NCBI GenBank assembly: GCA_030765055.1
Contig: CM060947.1
Coordinates: forward strand, 106,312,564-106,376,563
DNA length: 64,000 nt
DNA from: Mantis religiosa
Lineage: Eukaryota; Arthropoda; Insecta; Mantodea; Mantidae
Direction of reading: 5' to 3'
Shown piece by piece: positions 1 to 10,199 of this stretch. A program made the translations under genes and the position numbers. The notes under the pieces are model-generated. The model was not told where the DNA came from, searched no databases, and saw nothing but the letters and a program-made list of their open reading frames with translations. How positions within the stretch are numbered: the stretch's first letter is position 1; the number at the start of each line of letters is the position of its first letter.

Positions 1-258
1 AACCACACTTCACAAGTGGCGGGATATTCTAAAGTCTGTTACTTTCTGAACAGCCCTCGTAATACAGTCAACAATATCTGTTTAAAATCTATGGCATATC
101 TACAGCAAGGTTATGACTAATAAAGTTCAAGCCCGCCTATTTATATTAAAGCACACAGTCTCCTAGACTTATGTTTAGAAGGAACAGTATTGGTAACCTG
201 CAAGAAGTTTTTCCCTTTCATTCATACACATGCAAATACTATTCTACAAGTAACTCAC

Positions 259-374
259 TGCATCTGCGACTGCATCTGCCTCTTCATCTTCAACAGTAAA
301 AGAGAGAGGAGGCTTCTCTATCTTAAGTGGTGGCTCTCCATACCTCCACTCATAAACAGTAGTGTCACCCTTAT
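259..374 (-). CDS. Cdk5rap3: CDK5RAP3 orthologue, exon 6 (codons ~231-269)
   Basis: Read on the minus strand, a CCCTACAG acceptor precedes 116 bases that complete the split codon left by exon 5 and end phase 0 at GCA|GTGAGT. The exon encodes a stretch with TTVYEW, matching the conserved STVYEW of human CDK5RAP3, then an acidic tail (EDEEADAVADA). In the vertebrate protein the DWG-type UFM1-interacting motifs follow immediately, so they should lie on the next exon, beyond the left edge. Bases 1-258 are therefore intron 6. The identification rests on collinear similarity recalled from the family, not on a search. Confidence 0.88.
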
Positions 375-427
375 CTGTAGGGAAAATAAAACAATTGTTA
401 TACAGGTATAGCTTAAGCTGCTTTACT

Positions 428-604
428 ATTACAATAAAATATAATTTGTTACAAACTTCACTTATATTTTTAAGAAAATTGTAAATTCTTCACAGAACTC
501 AGGAGACTAGTTTGGTAAATATTTATTTGGATTGTCAGTCAGACTAATGATAAAATTTTCTTAAAAAGATAAGTGTGTAACAAATTATTATATTTTATTG
601 TAAT
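428..604. repeat. Fold-back (MITE-like) inverted repeat in intron 5
   Basis: Arms at 428-480 and 552-604 are about 53 bases long and nearly reverse complementary (with small indels), around a 70-base spacer. The outer ends are ATTACAATAAAATATAAT and its complement. No ORF lies inside. It begins 54 bases from the splice acceptor of CDK5RAP3 exon 6, within the intron. A non-autonomous DNA transposon is likely, but I could not fix a TSD. Confidence 0.6.
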
Positions 605-1420
605 ATTTGTGTTACTTCACTGTTATTAAGCTGCTTTATTTTTAAATTTTCTTTCTATATATGTCAAATCAGCCCTGTATCAGGGCATATAGAGGGGAAA
701 GAAAAAAAGACTAATTTGTGATATTCGCATCACATTCTCCAACATTAAGAAATTCTGATTACAAACGTTCGTTCATCTATCTACTTCATGTTAACCGACA
801 TCAGCATTCACGGAAATTGTTTTATTATGGATTTCCTCATAGTACAAGGGAAATACAATAGGCTTAAGTGGCGGTCAAATGTTCTAAAGGCAGCTCACTG
901 AGCAATGGCTTTGAAAATCCACTTCTTTTGCATTAACATACAACATATTCAAGCAGTGATTTTTCCTTTTGAGAGAAGTACAACTATTTTAAAATTTAAA
1001 ACAATAAGAAATAATATTTTAGATATAGTTAATGCCGCAAAAAATTTTATCTGGCATAAACTTAATACTTTAACAAGATCTACAATTTTTGTACAGTAAG
1101 GTTTGGTTTATCTCTTGTGGTTTAACAATTATATAAAACTCATTCAGAATAAAACAAACTTAACCAGCTATTCCCAGAACATTTAAGATGTACATTTTAT
1201 ATGTAATGAAAATATCATAAACATGTGGTTCTTTAAAGAAAATTGCTATAGCCAATTATGAACAGTAAAACATTTTCAAAAAATTCTTTATGTAAACATT
1301 AATTAGGGTTGGGAAAATATTCTTAAAATCTTCATGTCGCATGTTTACAAGGTAAAATACTTAAATATAGATAATGCCTCATTAGTAACATATTTTTTAA
1401 AAAAAACAATTACTTATTTG
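605..1420. other. Intronic, nothing recognised
   Basis: AT-rich intron 5 sequence with only short, non-conserved open frames. No transposon motif, tRNA-like head or tandem repeat stood out. Confidence 0.5.
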
Positions 1421-1479
1421 AAATGTGTTCTGACAAGCAATTAACTGATTTTCAAAGTATGACCATTAGATTCTATGGT

Positions 1480-1920
1480 CTGGACCATTGTTCAGCGAGG
1501 TTTATTATCCCACAATGGTACCAGTCTCTGGTTTTTGATGCAAAAAATCTGGTGACACCCACTTACAATGCTTCAATGTTGTCATCATGTAGAAAATGGG
1601 GCATGGATCGAAAAAGATGATAATCTGATGGTGCAAGATAAGAGCTGTATGCTGGGTGTGGTAGCACTTCGATTTCTCCCAATTCCTGAATTTTTTCCAT
1701 GGTTTCATGCAGTATGAGGTGTTGAACTGTTCTGTTACAATAGAACTCTATTTTGGTTAACTAATGCTGAGTATCTCCATCTCAAAATTTCATAAACTCA
1801 TTCCAGTTGTTCAAAATAAAGATCCACATCAACTGCCATCCATTTGAAACAAACTCCCAGTTAATCACACCTTCAAAATTCTACCAGACACCCATTACTT
1901 TGGGACCAAACTGACTTTTT
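1480..1920 (-). pseudogene. Mariner transposase remnant A
   Basis: Minus-strand frames carry MEKIQELGEIEVLPHPAYSS followed by LAPSDYHLFRSM, the mariner block with the third catalytic Asp (SDYHLF). Then come FFASKTRDWYHCGI and, further upstream, degraded pieces of the domain around the second Asp. Frames change and a stop follows NIEAL, so it is dead. It lies in intron 5 of CDK5RAP3. Confidence 0.75.
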
Positions 1921-1970
1921 TTAACAATAGCTTTGGAAGGTTGACAAATATAGTGTGGAACAATGATTAA

Positions 1971-2235
1971 TTTACCTAATATGGTAACTATGAAACCTGG
2001 AACTTAAGTACTAACAGCATAGCAAGTTGCCAAAAAAGGAGTTTATCTCTTTGTATATGAGAGCCCCTAGTTGTTTACAGGGAAAATACGAGTCATTTGG
2101 AAAATTTAGTGTCATACTGGCATGTTGGTCATAGTAGATCAATGGTTAAGAGCAACCGGACGAAGACCAGGAGATCCATGACTCAAATCCTGGCTATGGC
2201 ATTTTATTTTTCAATCTAACTCTAACCTATCCCAT
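1971..2235 (+). repeat. Dispersed repeat with terminal tRNA-like module, copy 1
   Basis: About 265 bases similar to 9931-10192. Both start TTTACCTAA, share TGGTAACTATGAA and GGAACTTAAG-type text, and end in a tRNA-like part (GGTTAAGAGCAACC..., then a degraded B-box GACTCAAATCC) followed by a short TCTAACTCTAACC tail. The tRNA-like part lies at the downstream end of the shared unit, opposite to a usual SINE. This copy is 166 bases beyond exon 5, within intron 5 or 6 territory. Confidence 0.6.
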
Positions 2236-2400
2236 ATGAAAACATTTTATATTGCATTAAATATATAATGAAGTACATTGATTTCAATGAGCACTAATTA
2301 CTAGTAATCCACTGAACTGCCACCTGCGGACAACTCCTGCACAACAGTTTCTTATAAAGGCAAATGCTTATTAACTTGCGTACAATGAGATGGTACTAAC

Positions 2401-2671
2401 CTATAATATACTTTAAGAGTGGAACACATCCACCTGGATGCTCTTTTCCATATATGAATTTAACAAATTCTGTATAAAACTCCACAGGCTGCTGTATTGA
2501 ATGAGTGTCCCTTGCAATCTTGCTGTAAATATCTGGAAGTTCCTTCAGTAATTCTACAAGTTCACGTTTAATAGATTGGCCTTGGATACCCAGTTGTTTG
2601 CATAACATCTGAAACTCTGCTCTTGCTGCCGCTGCAGCTTTCCCATATTCTGCATCCTTTTTGTCACAATC
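2401..2671 (-). CDS. Cdk5rap3: CDK5RAP3 orthologue, exon 5 (codons ~141-230)
   Basis: The exon is 271 bases with acceptor TTTTGTAG and donor ATTATAG|GTTAGT. It enters in phase 0 after exon 4 and leaves one base that joins exon 6. It encodes DCDKKDAEYGKAAAAARAEF, then CKQLGIQGQSIKRELVELL with KELP after it, matching the human segment CKQYGITGENVRGELLALVKDLP. The alanine- and glutamate-rich start fits the coiled-coil region of the family. It is the longest CDK5RAP3 exon here and has no internal stop. Confidence 0.92.
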
Positions 2672-3029
2672 CTACAAAATATATTTGAATGTATTCAATG
2701 TAAAATTACACCAGCTGTCTTCTTTTTACATAATATTGCCATGCTTGCACAAGCAAAATCTAAATATTTTAAAAACTATGTACAGAAGCAGTATTTCAAA
2801 TTATCAAACCTATTATCAGATTTACTGTTTTCAGTTACTTTCTAAACTTAAAATTTTTCTTTTAACAGTAAAAGATTCCATAAAATGTTGTGACAGCAGA
2901 CAGTAAAACAATTGGCCCCTGAAAAAGTTATCAAAGCCAATAATAAAACTCTTCCAGTAAGGACAAATGCTTGATTAAAGCAGCATAAAAAGAAAAAAGA
3001 TTTTTTTTGACACTTTCAATCGCCAAGAT

Positions 3030-3125
3030 ATCAGCACCACCAGTGCCAAAATTTCACCCTGCAGGAGTTCTTTTACATGCCAGTAAATCTATTGACATGG
3101 AAGAGTCGCTTTCAAACACAGAAAA
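3030..3125 (-). repeat. SINE-like fragment (family with CAATAGATTTACTGGCATG core)
   Basis: On the minus strand this segment carries AAAGCGAC, TCAATAGATTTACTGGCATG and AACTCCTGCAGG followed by a CTGGCAC-like end. Related text occurs at 16520-16610 and 27620-27700 on the plus strand. Only the body is recognisable here; no tRNA head or TSD was found. Confidence 0.5.
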
Positions 3126-3289
3126 CAATGGTTTGGGCAAGATTTGAAAATTCTAACAAAAATTCACTTAAAACAGGTATAAAATCTTTCCTATCACAAC
3201 AAAGTTGTTAAAATGTCCTGTGCTATAAAGGGAATGTAATGTATCATTGTATTGGTTTAATGAGTTATGTCCATAAACAAATGGTTAAC

Positions 3290-3480
3290 ATCTCGAGATT
3301 TAACTGTATTGGAACACCACAGTGAAGCGAAAAATTATTAATTTTTAGATGAGTCGTATTTATTACACATCTGCTTCACTTTCATACCTATTTTGAGGCC
3401 ATGTTTCGCAAATCATCGTTTGCATCTACGGCTCTTATGCGACTTTCATAGAAAGAAAAGAAGTAATGGACAAAGGCTAT
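3290..3480. repeat. PLE-associated terminal unit, copy 1
   Basis: The segment begins CTCGAGATTTAACTGTATTG, carries the GAACACCACAGTGAAGCG block and the GATGAGTCGTATTTATTACA block, then TTTGAGG-CATGTTTCGCAAATC and a run ending TACGGCTCTTATGCGACT. The first part equals the palindromic insertion at 7641-7810. The second equals the end of the PLE coding tail near 61805-61865. It is best read as a terminal piece of a Penelope-like element. Confidence 0.6.
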
Positions 3481-3947
3481 GGAAGTCTATGTAACCACTT
3501 AAGAATTTTAATTTCCTCAACTTAGTTGGTCAACTTGGTTGTGTTTAAATAGCAGTTTATTTAAATCATTTTTATACATTACATTTTTGATATCACAAGT
3601 ATTGCATTGTTTTGTAATTATTGGTCATGTAAGAGGTACTATATGCACACGTTTTCTTGAGTGCTAGTTTTACAATGTGCAGCAGGCAGGGGAGGAAGAA
3701 GTGACAGCTAATGCTCTTTTGTTTCTGCAGTGTGGATAACCTAGAAAAAACACAATTCAGCAAAATAGCATATAAAATAAATACAGATACATGCTGCAAG
3801 TGTCAGATATGTGGACAAACAGTAAATTGAACTCAATGTGATGAGCCTGTATGCTTATTTTTTGAAAATAAAGTATATTTATATACTTACTAATTATGAC
3901 ACATAAAAATAGAAAAAAAATATATTATGGCAGCTATAAATATTCAC

Positions 3948-4262
3948 TCATTCACTTTGTGATTCTTCGATTTCAAATTCTGGTGAGTCACTTTCATCAC
4001 TGGTATCCTTTGATTTTTTGACGATAATTTCATCAATTGTATTTTCTATTACACCATCGTTTCTCCAATATTGCATTTCTAGCACTTGAACTTTCTTGCA
4101 ATCCATCACGGTTACAGAAGAGAATGCTTCTGTAGCAAATTTCTGCAGATTTGTGGCTGACATATGCGCACACCAATTCAATGCATTCAGATCACAGTTA
4201 TACAGAGTTAGACAAATAATAATGTGTCTCCTTTCGAGAGCCATAGCATCCACAACATTCAT
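3948..4262 (-). pseudogene. Tc1/IS630-type DDE transposase C-terminal remnant
   Basis: A 104-codon open frame. It keeps TLYNCDLNALNW, reminiscent of the PPYNxDLNPIE signature near the last catalytic residue of IS630/Tc1 enzymes, then LQKFATEAFSSVTVMD, EMQYWRNDGV and an acidic Ser/Glu-rich tail. Residues between W and AHM appear lost, so the domain is internally deleted. It could instead be another DDE family. It is not a CDK5RAP3 exon: it lies in intron 4 and has no matching splice signals. Confidence 0.45.
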
Positions 4263-5124
4263 TTGTTGTAAACTGGTTAGCTAATTAACCTTGAAATTGT
4301 TCAAAAGAAAAGATGGCGCACATCTGAAAGCTTAGCATATTAGCCACTAGATATCAAAGTGTATAGCACATTTCATGTTTCAAAGTTGTCATCTGTGTTT
4401 ACGGAGTTAGGCGAAATCTGCCAAATGAGGACCTGGAGCCCAAGCGCTCAACTTATCGTGTGCATATAGTACATGTGCATGCACACATATACCCACATAT
4501 GCACACATTCTATTTAAGCAGAACACTGCAGAAAGTCTTCAGGCTGCTTTACATTAACTAAGAATGGAGATCAGAACAAGAGCAAGTTAAAATGCTCACT
4601 ATTACTGGAAAACTTTACCAGGTCCCAGAAATGGCATATTAGCTTTTTGTGCTTTTCACTGAAAACATGAAACAGCTACGGAAGTTCTCTCTGCTAAATT
4701 TGTGTCCTGACTCCCTCAGATTCCTATAGTTGGTGTCACAAAGTTCTGCTTATAAGCAACTCAAAATTGGACACTGCCTCAAAAGCAATATCAATAACTA
4801 CAAAGAAGAGCAAAAAGTGTAAGGAATTAACATAGAATAATTAAGAACAAGTAATTTTTATGTGTGCTGTTAATAAAAGAAAACATTTGGCACAACACTT
4901 TTGTTACAGGAAACCGAAATAGTAATTACTTTTATTTAGAAAATGTTTATGATGGCAGTCAATAAGTAACTGTGTTAGGAAGGAAGATACCAATTTATTC
5001 ATATGCAAATTATTTATTTCTCAACTTAGTCCCCATTTTAGGGATATACATTTCATTTGACAATCTTGGTATTTTTAACTGCTCCAAAAATAGAAATTGT
5101 CAAGCTCTGCAATATGCCTCTGTC

Positions 5125-5570
5125 TCAAGAATGACCACATTTATCTAAATTTACTCCTCTGAGCCATTTCTTCCTGTTTGGGAATAAATGGGGAGCCAGA
5201 TCGGAAGAATACAAGGGGCGTGGCAACAATTCATAATGGATCATGCAGTTTGGCAAAGACAATAGAAATGAATGTGCTGGCGAGTTGTCATACTGAAGCA
5301 GCACTTTCTTCTTTGATGCGACCATGTTTCATTCACTTCTTGTCAAATCAGGCCAATAACCAATAAAGTACTGTACAGTAATCAATTTTCCTTTTTCCAA
5401 GAAATCAATAAATATGACACCCTTCACATCCCAAAGAATCATTGCCATCATGGCCAATGAGCCTGTCTGTGGCTTTTTTGGAGCAGATTCACTGGAAGCA
5501 ACCCAATCTCTTGATTGTTGCTTGGATTTTAGAGTATAATAATGAAACCAGGTCTCATCAATAGCTTTTC
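5125..5570 (-). pseudogene. Mariner transposase remnant B
   Basis: The minus strand reads DETWFHYYTLKSKQQSRDWV (first catalytic Asp in the DETW block), then a stop, then KKVLLQYDNSPAH (second Asp) and LYSSDLAPHLFPNRKKWL. The usual APSDYxLFP is shortened to APHLFP, so the third catalytic Asp is gone. Only the catalytic domain is visible. It is in intron 4 of CDK5RAP3. Confidence 0.8.
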
Positions 5571-6049
5571 TTATTTTAGCAAAAACACATATGATGAATT
5601 GAAATGCCTACAAATCGAAACTAATCTATAAATCAGTATCAAATTTGTTAAGGCTACATGTAACAAATGACCGTACATGATGGTAACACTAGTAGTGTTG
5701 TCATTAGCAATATCATCTACTCTGAAACATGGGCACTTATTGAACCACCCTTATACTCTATTAAATTTTGACATTGGCTAAGCTGCATTATGTTGGCAGA
5801 ATTGAAAATAGGTGTAAAAGTATCATTGGTGATTACAAACAAATAATGTCCCAACATGCAAAACTGACCTATCTCTTTGCTATTGATATGGTTATTAATA
5901 TACATTTGGTATAGAGTGAACCATAATGTGCATGCTATGTATTTTACTTCCGGTTTTCATTTCCAGCTCTATTATGAAACACCTTTCAACTCTGTTTAAA
6001 ACTTATTAGTAATTTCATAGTATTAACAACTTCTTATAAACATGCCTAC
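5571..6049. other. Intronic, nothing recognised
   Basis: The tail of intron 4 next to exon 4. It is AT-rich with short frames only and no repeat match within this window. Confidence 0.4.
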
Positions 6050-6178
6050 CTGCTGCAACTGCTCAAGCTTTGCAATTTGCTTTTTTAAAAGAGGCACTTC
6101 ATATGCAACATTACGAATCAGCATCTGGGCAGCTTCAGCAAGGTATACATTATCCTTTTCGTACAAGCGAACTATTTC
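6050..6178 (-). CDS. Cdk5rap3: CDK5RAP3 orthologue, exon 4 (codons ~98-140)
   Basis: The exon is 129 bases, exactly 43 codons, phase 0 at both ends. The acceptor is TTTCTTATAG and the donor CAGCAG|GTAGGC. It encodes EIVRLYEKDNVYLAEAAQML followed by IRNVAYEVPLLKKQIAKLEQ, closely parallel to human EIIALYEKDNTYL...LVRNVNYEIPSLKKQIAKCQQ. It continues the helical N-terminal domain directly after the DWQ that ends exon 3. Confidence 0.93.
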
Positions 6179-6887
6179 CTATAAGAAACAAAAAGTGTAA
6201 TTCAGTAAGTTGGCTAAGAGTGAGAAAATCTTAACGGCCATGTTGCAACAGGACATTAACAAACATTTTGATATTCTGAAAGTAAAGCGGTATTTTATGT
6301 GCAAAAAATATTTTGGCGGTTATATCAGGGAAGCAAATTTTGTACTCAAATCTTTTGTGTTTGTAGTCCCAGTTATGCAGTCATAATCCAAATAAATTCA
6401 GTTGCATACAACCACATATAATATGAAAACCACAAAAAAATAACACCATTACAATGTAATATTTCATTCTCACACTTCTGTAAACATTTTGGGACCAATG
6501 CACCTGTAACTGAGTGGCTGAACTGAATAAGAGCCATTATGACTACAAGTAATTATGCAATTTTCAGTTATAAAATGAAGTATAATAAAAAGAAAATATT
6601 TAGTGCTTATTTTCCACTTATCTTAAGAAGTTGATGATAAAACTTCTATCTTCTATTTGAAATTAATTTCGTAAGCATTTGCCCACATCTTCAGTCAAAC
6701 ACATTTCATTGTCAAACACACTTCATTGTCAAGGATACTATGTATTTACGTATTTACATATTACCAACATCTGAAGACGAAACAAACCTAAAAACAGAAT
6801 CAATTGCCGGTATGTCAAAATTCATTATGCGATTTTTATATTTTAGAATAAATATTTTTTCCCAAACCATTAAATCTATGGGAACAT

Positions 6888-7930
6888 TTAATTGTTTATA
6901 AATTTAACTTCGGTATTTATTTCATGGTTAAATGACCAAAAATGATCTGCCACAGCCGATTTATCAATTTGTTTATATCTAATGTTACGAAAATGTCCTT
7001 TCTTTCTGGTTTCCAAACTACATTTCGTCTTTCCAATATAAACCTGATCACAATCTAAGCAATTAAATTCATAAATACCAGATTTTTTATTATTAGGAAT
7101 TTTATCTTTTTTAGAAACTTGTAATAAATTTTTAATACTATATTTATTTTGAGGAACTAAAGTTATGCCAACTTTTTTAAAAAAAATTTGAAAATGTTTA
7201 TTAAACCAAGGATGGTAAGTAAATTTTTTAAATTTATAATCATCTTTTATTTTTTTAAGAGTAGAAATATCATTTATACTTTTTTGATATTTACATTTTT
7301 CAATTTTCTTTTGTATAAAATCTTTATTAAAACCATTAATTAAAGCAGTATTAATAATATGCTTATATTCTTTATTAAATTCTTCTTTACTCAGGGGTAT
7401 ATTTATTAATCTATAAATCAAACTATTAAAAACAGCAAATTTATGTGTAAAAGGGTTAAAACTTTTATTTTTTATGTAATTAACAATATGAGTAGATTTC
7501 CTAAAAATACCAAAATCTAATTTGTTATTATTTCTTATAATTTTCAAATCTAGAAAAGGAAGATATCCATTAATTTCAGTTTCTAATGTGAATTTTGTAG
7601 CTTTATCTTGTAAATTTAGTAATTTTAAAGCATCATTAATTTCGAGATTTAACTGTATTGGAACACCACAGTGAAGCGAAAAATTATTAATTTTTAGATG
7701 AGTCGTATTTATTACACATCTGCTTCACTTTCGAAAGTGAAGTTCACTTTCTGCTTATACGAAAGTGAAGCAGATGTGTAATAAATACGACTCATCTAAA
7801 AATTAATAATCATCATTAATTTGTTTTTCAGGAACAATAGCAAAAATATCATCAACATATCCATACCATGTTTTAAAAATCAAAGAAACATTTTTTTAAA
7901 TTTTTTAAATTCAAATATTTTATTTGTATT
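6888..7930 (-). pseudogene. Penelope-like element, RT palm to GIY-YIG nuclease
   Basis: Penelope elements encode a reverse transcriptase fused to a GIY-YIG endonuclease. On the minus strand the reading starts in degraded 5' sequence near 7930, then TWYGYVDDIFAIVPEKQIND with the YVDD catalytic motif. It is cut by a 170 bp insertion (7641-7810) and resumes as ALKLLNLQDKATKF. A continuous 219-codon frame (7547-6888) follows, with thumb sequence, then SGIYEFNCLDCDQVYIGKTK (GIY and YIG motifs) and SAVADHFWSFNHEI. The codons on either side of the insertion are in the same frame. The 5' part of the RT is missing, so it is a truncated copy. Confidence 0.88.
7641..7810. mobile_element. 170 bp palindromic insertion in the Penelope ORF
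   Basis: The insert is flanked by a perfect 10 bp duplication, CATCATTAAT, at 7631-7640 and 7811-7820. It begins TTCGAGATTTAACTG and contains GATGAGTCGTATTTATTACA followed by CTTCACTTTC, then the same text in inverse order ending in AAAATTAATAAT. It matches 3290-3385 and 21784-22027, so it is a member of a PLE-associated family with internally inverted halves. Confidence 0.85.
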
Positions 7931-7990
7931 ATATTTATTATTTCACTGTAACTAGCTTCAATTTCTGTGTAATATAAAATGAAGTCCTGC

Positions 7991-8232
7991 CTTTTTATTT
8001 AATTTACGTCCTCCAACATTCAATCATATCGGACGATTAATAAAATGGGTGAAATGATGCTCAGATGTGCCCAGGGCTCATAGAACCTAGAGTTACTGAC
8101 ATTCATCTTTCACAATAAGGGAATACCCCGGAAAAAGCCTTATCCAGGTAACTCACCCTAACGGAGATTCGAACTTGGGACCTGTTGAATGTAAGGCAGA
8201 CACGCTGCCATCTACGTTACCGAGGTGGGCAA
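7991..8232 (-). mobile_element. tRNA-derived SINE family 1, copy a
   Basis: Read on the minus strand: a tRNA-like head (GCCCACCTCGGTAACGTAGA... with B-box AGTTCGAATCTCC in degraded form), then the diagnostic body (GGATAAGGCTTTTTCCGG, GGGCACATCTGAGCATC) and a 3' end GGAGGACGTAAATTAAATA. A short TCCTGC duplication at 7985-7990 and 8233-8238 probably marks the TSD. The same family occurs at least eight more times in this window. Confidence 0.8.
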
Positions 8233-8659
8233 TCCTGCTTTTGTTTTATAAATTCCTAGAGAAGGAATTTTGCATCATTATTAGTTAAAAATCATTTTAG
8301 CTTTTAGGAAAAGCACAGCTGCAATAGTTGTGTTCCAAGAGAATGGAAAAGCTGAAAATTAAAAATTGCATTAATGAGTTTTATTTTTCCTGGGAAAGAA
8401 TGTTTAAGAATCTAGAGTTTCTGTAATTAATAAATATGTTTATTAATATAATTTTGTCCCTCACTGTGTCACAGTCCATTCTCATTAAGAAAAGCATGTT
8501 TATTACTAACCACTTGGAGAAATCTGGTGATATTCTGCTGAAGTATAATAAAACTAAATATGATGGGAATAAGCTTCTGCCAGTAAAAGAAAGGCATTTG
8601 TGCATAATAAATATACTAGTTTTGAAAACTAGTTAACAGGAAATTCTGGGAATAGTATT

Positions 8660-9230
8660 AATGAAAGAGTACTTCTGGCTTACTTTAGGCATTTGGCTAA
8701 AACATTTTCTTCTAACTCACTGAAAGCCAAGTATTCAGTGCTAAAGAAGAAGATACCGGTAGTTAAAAAAAAAATGTATTAGAAACTGCATTAAGTGGCA
8801 TGACTTTCTGAAGGTGCTAAGGATATAAAGTGGAAAAATAAAATGTTTGCTGTAGAGGGGATGTTAACATTGCTCAGTAAAGCTCCAAATGAAAAATGTT
8901 TAAAGGTCAAAGCTACTCTACTGCATGATATGTTTGGTGGATGCAAATGGGCAAGAAAACTTGTTAATATGGTATCCAGCCATGTAGAAGCTAGAGTGTA
9001 TATGAATGTATATGAAACCAAGACTAATAATTTTTTTTTAATGATCATAGGGGTGCTCTGTGGGAAGGTTCTTTGTGAATTACTAGGAAGATTGAAATCC
9101 TACTTTACAAAGTCCTACTAAGGTTTGTCCAGTGATCACCATGCAGAATTGTATCCAGTTTGAGAAATACCACCAGTCGAAAAAAAAAGCTGATGAAGAA
9201 ACAGAGATTTTGAAACATGTTCAATATGAA
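8660..9230 (+). pseudogene. Tyrosine-recombinase (Crypton-like) remnant
   Basis: Three frames contribute LKAKYSVLKKKIPVVKKK, then a 92-codon frame (8843-9121) with LSKAPNEKCLKVKATLLHDM, FGGCKWARKLVNMVSSHVEA and VYETKTNNFFLMIIG. This resembles the spacing of insect tyrosine-recombinase ORFs (LNEAPDxxYLxxK...FGACRRDELVNL...DTKT...). The catalytic Arg of the CRRxEL motif is replaced (CKWARKLV), and the His-X-X-Arg and Tyr boxes were not found. The call is from pattern memory. Confidence 0.4.
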
Positions 9231-9930
9231 TCTAAGTAAGTGATCTACAGATATTACAAATTGACACAAATGTTAATACTATAACACAGCTTGATGGAAA
9301 TAATTTGTTCTAAAACGTTTCAAGTGCATTAACATGGACTTGGTTAATACAGGCAAATACAGGTCACTGCTTATAACACACCTCAACAAATCTACTAGCC
9401 CACATAGGAGCAAATATGAAGATTAAAAGCAGAAGAATACATATTCTGCTGAAGGATAATTACAAGAAAGCATGGAATCAGAAAATGCTACTTCCAAAAT
9501 ATCAGTTTAAATTTCTTCTACCTCTATTTCCATTCCTGATACACAAGAATCATCTGATTGCTGAATGAAAAACATGAATCACTATCATCACAAGTAACAT
9601 CAACATCAAGGATTGATTTAATAACGTGCTATCTGTTGTTGATAAGATTGCACCCTAAATGTGCACTAAGAGGGTCACTGTAACAGTTTTATAAATGAAT
9701 GCTACCACATTTTTAAAATTTAGATTCGATCACTGCATTCATTAAAAAGCAAATTCTCTACCGCATTCTATATGTTTCATCCTTTCAAACTGCTTTTCAA
9801 ATGCTGAAGGCCATTCTTCTTTGGAAAGTGGAAATGTATTCTCTGTAAGCAGCTACCGCAGCTTCACATAATTTGGATTGTTCATGTAAATCATTTATCT
9901 TAATTTGGGGAAACACAAAAAAAGTTGCAA

Positions 9931-10192
9931 TTTACCTAAAGTGGTAACTATGAAGCCTGGGACTTAAGTACTAACAGTAAAGTAAGTAACCACAAAAGGT
10001 GTGTATCTCATTGTATATGAGAGCCTCTAGTGGTTTACCAGGAAAATAAGAGTCAGTTGGAGAATTTAATGTCATGCTGACAGTTTGGCCATGGTGGCTC
10101 AACAATTTAGAGCAACCGAACGGGAACTGGGAGATCCATGGTTCAAATCCCTGCTATGGCATTGAATTTTTGAATCTGACTCTACCTATTCA
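9931..10192 (+). repeat. Dispersed repeat with terminal tRNA-like module, copy 2
   Basis: Partner of 1971-2235. The tRNA-like part (TGGTGGCTCAACAATTTAGA... with a good B-box GGTTCAAATCC) is at about 10090-10160, at the downstream end of the shared segment. Similarity stops soon after, at TCTACCTATT. Confidence 0.6.
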
Positions 10193-10199
10193 AATTATT

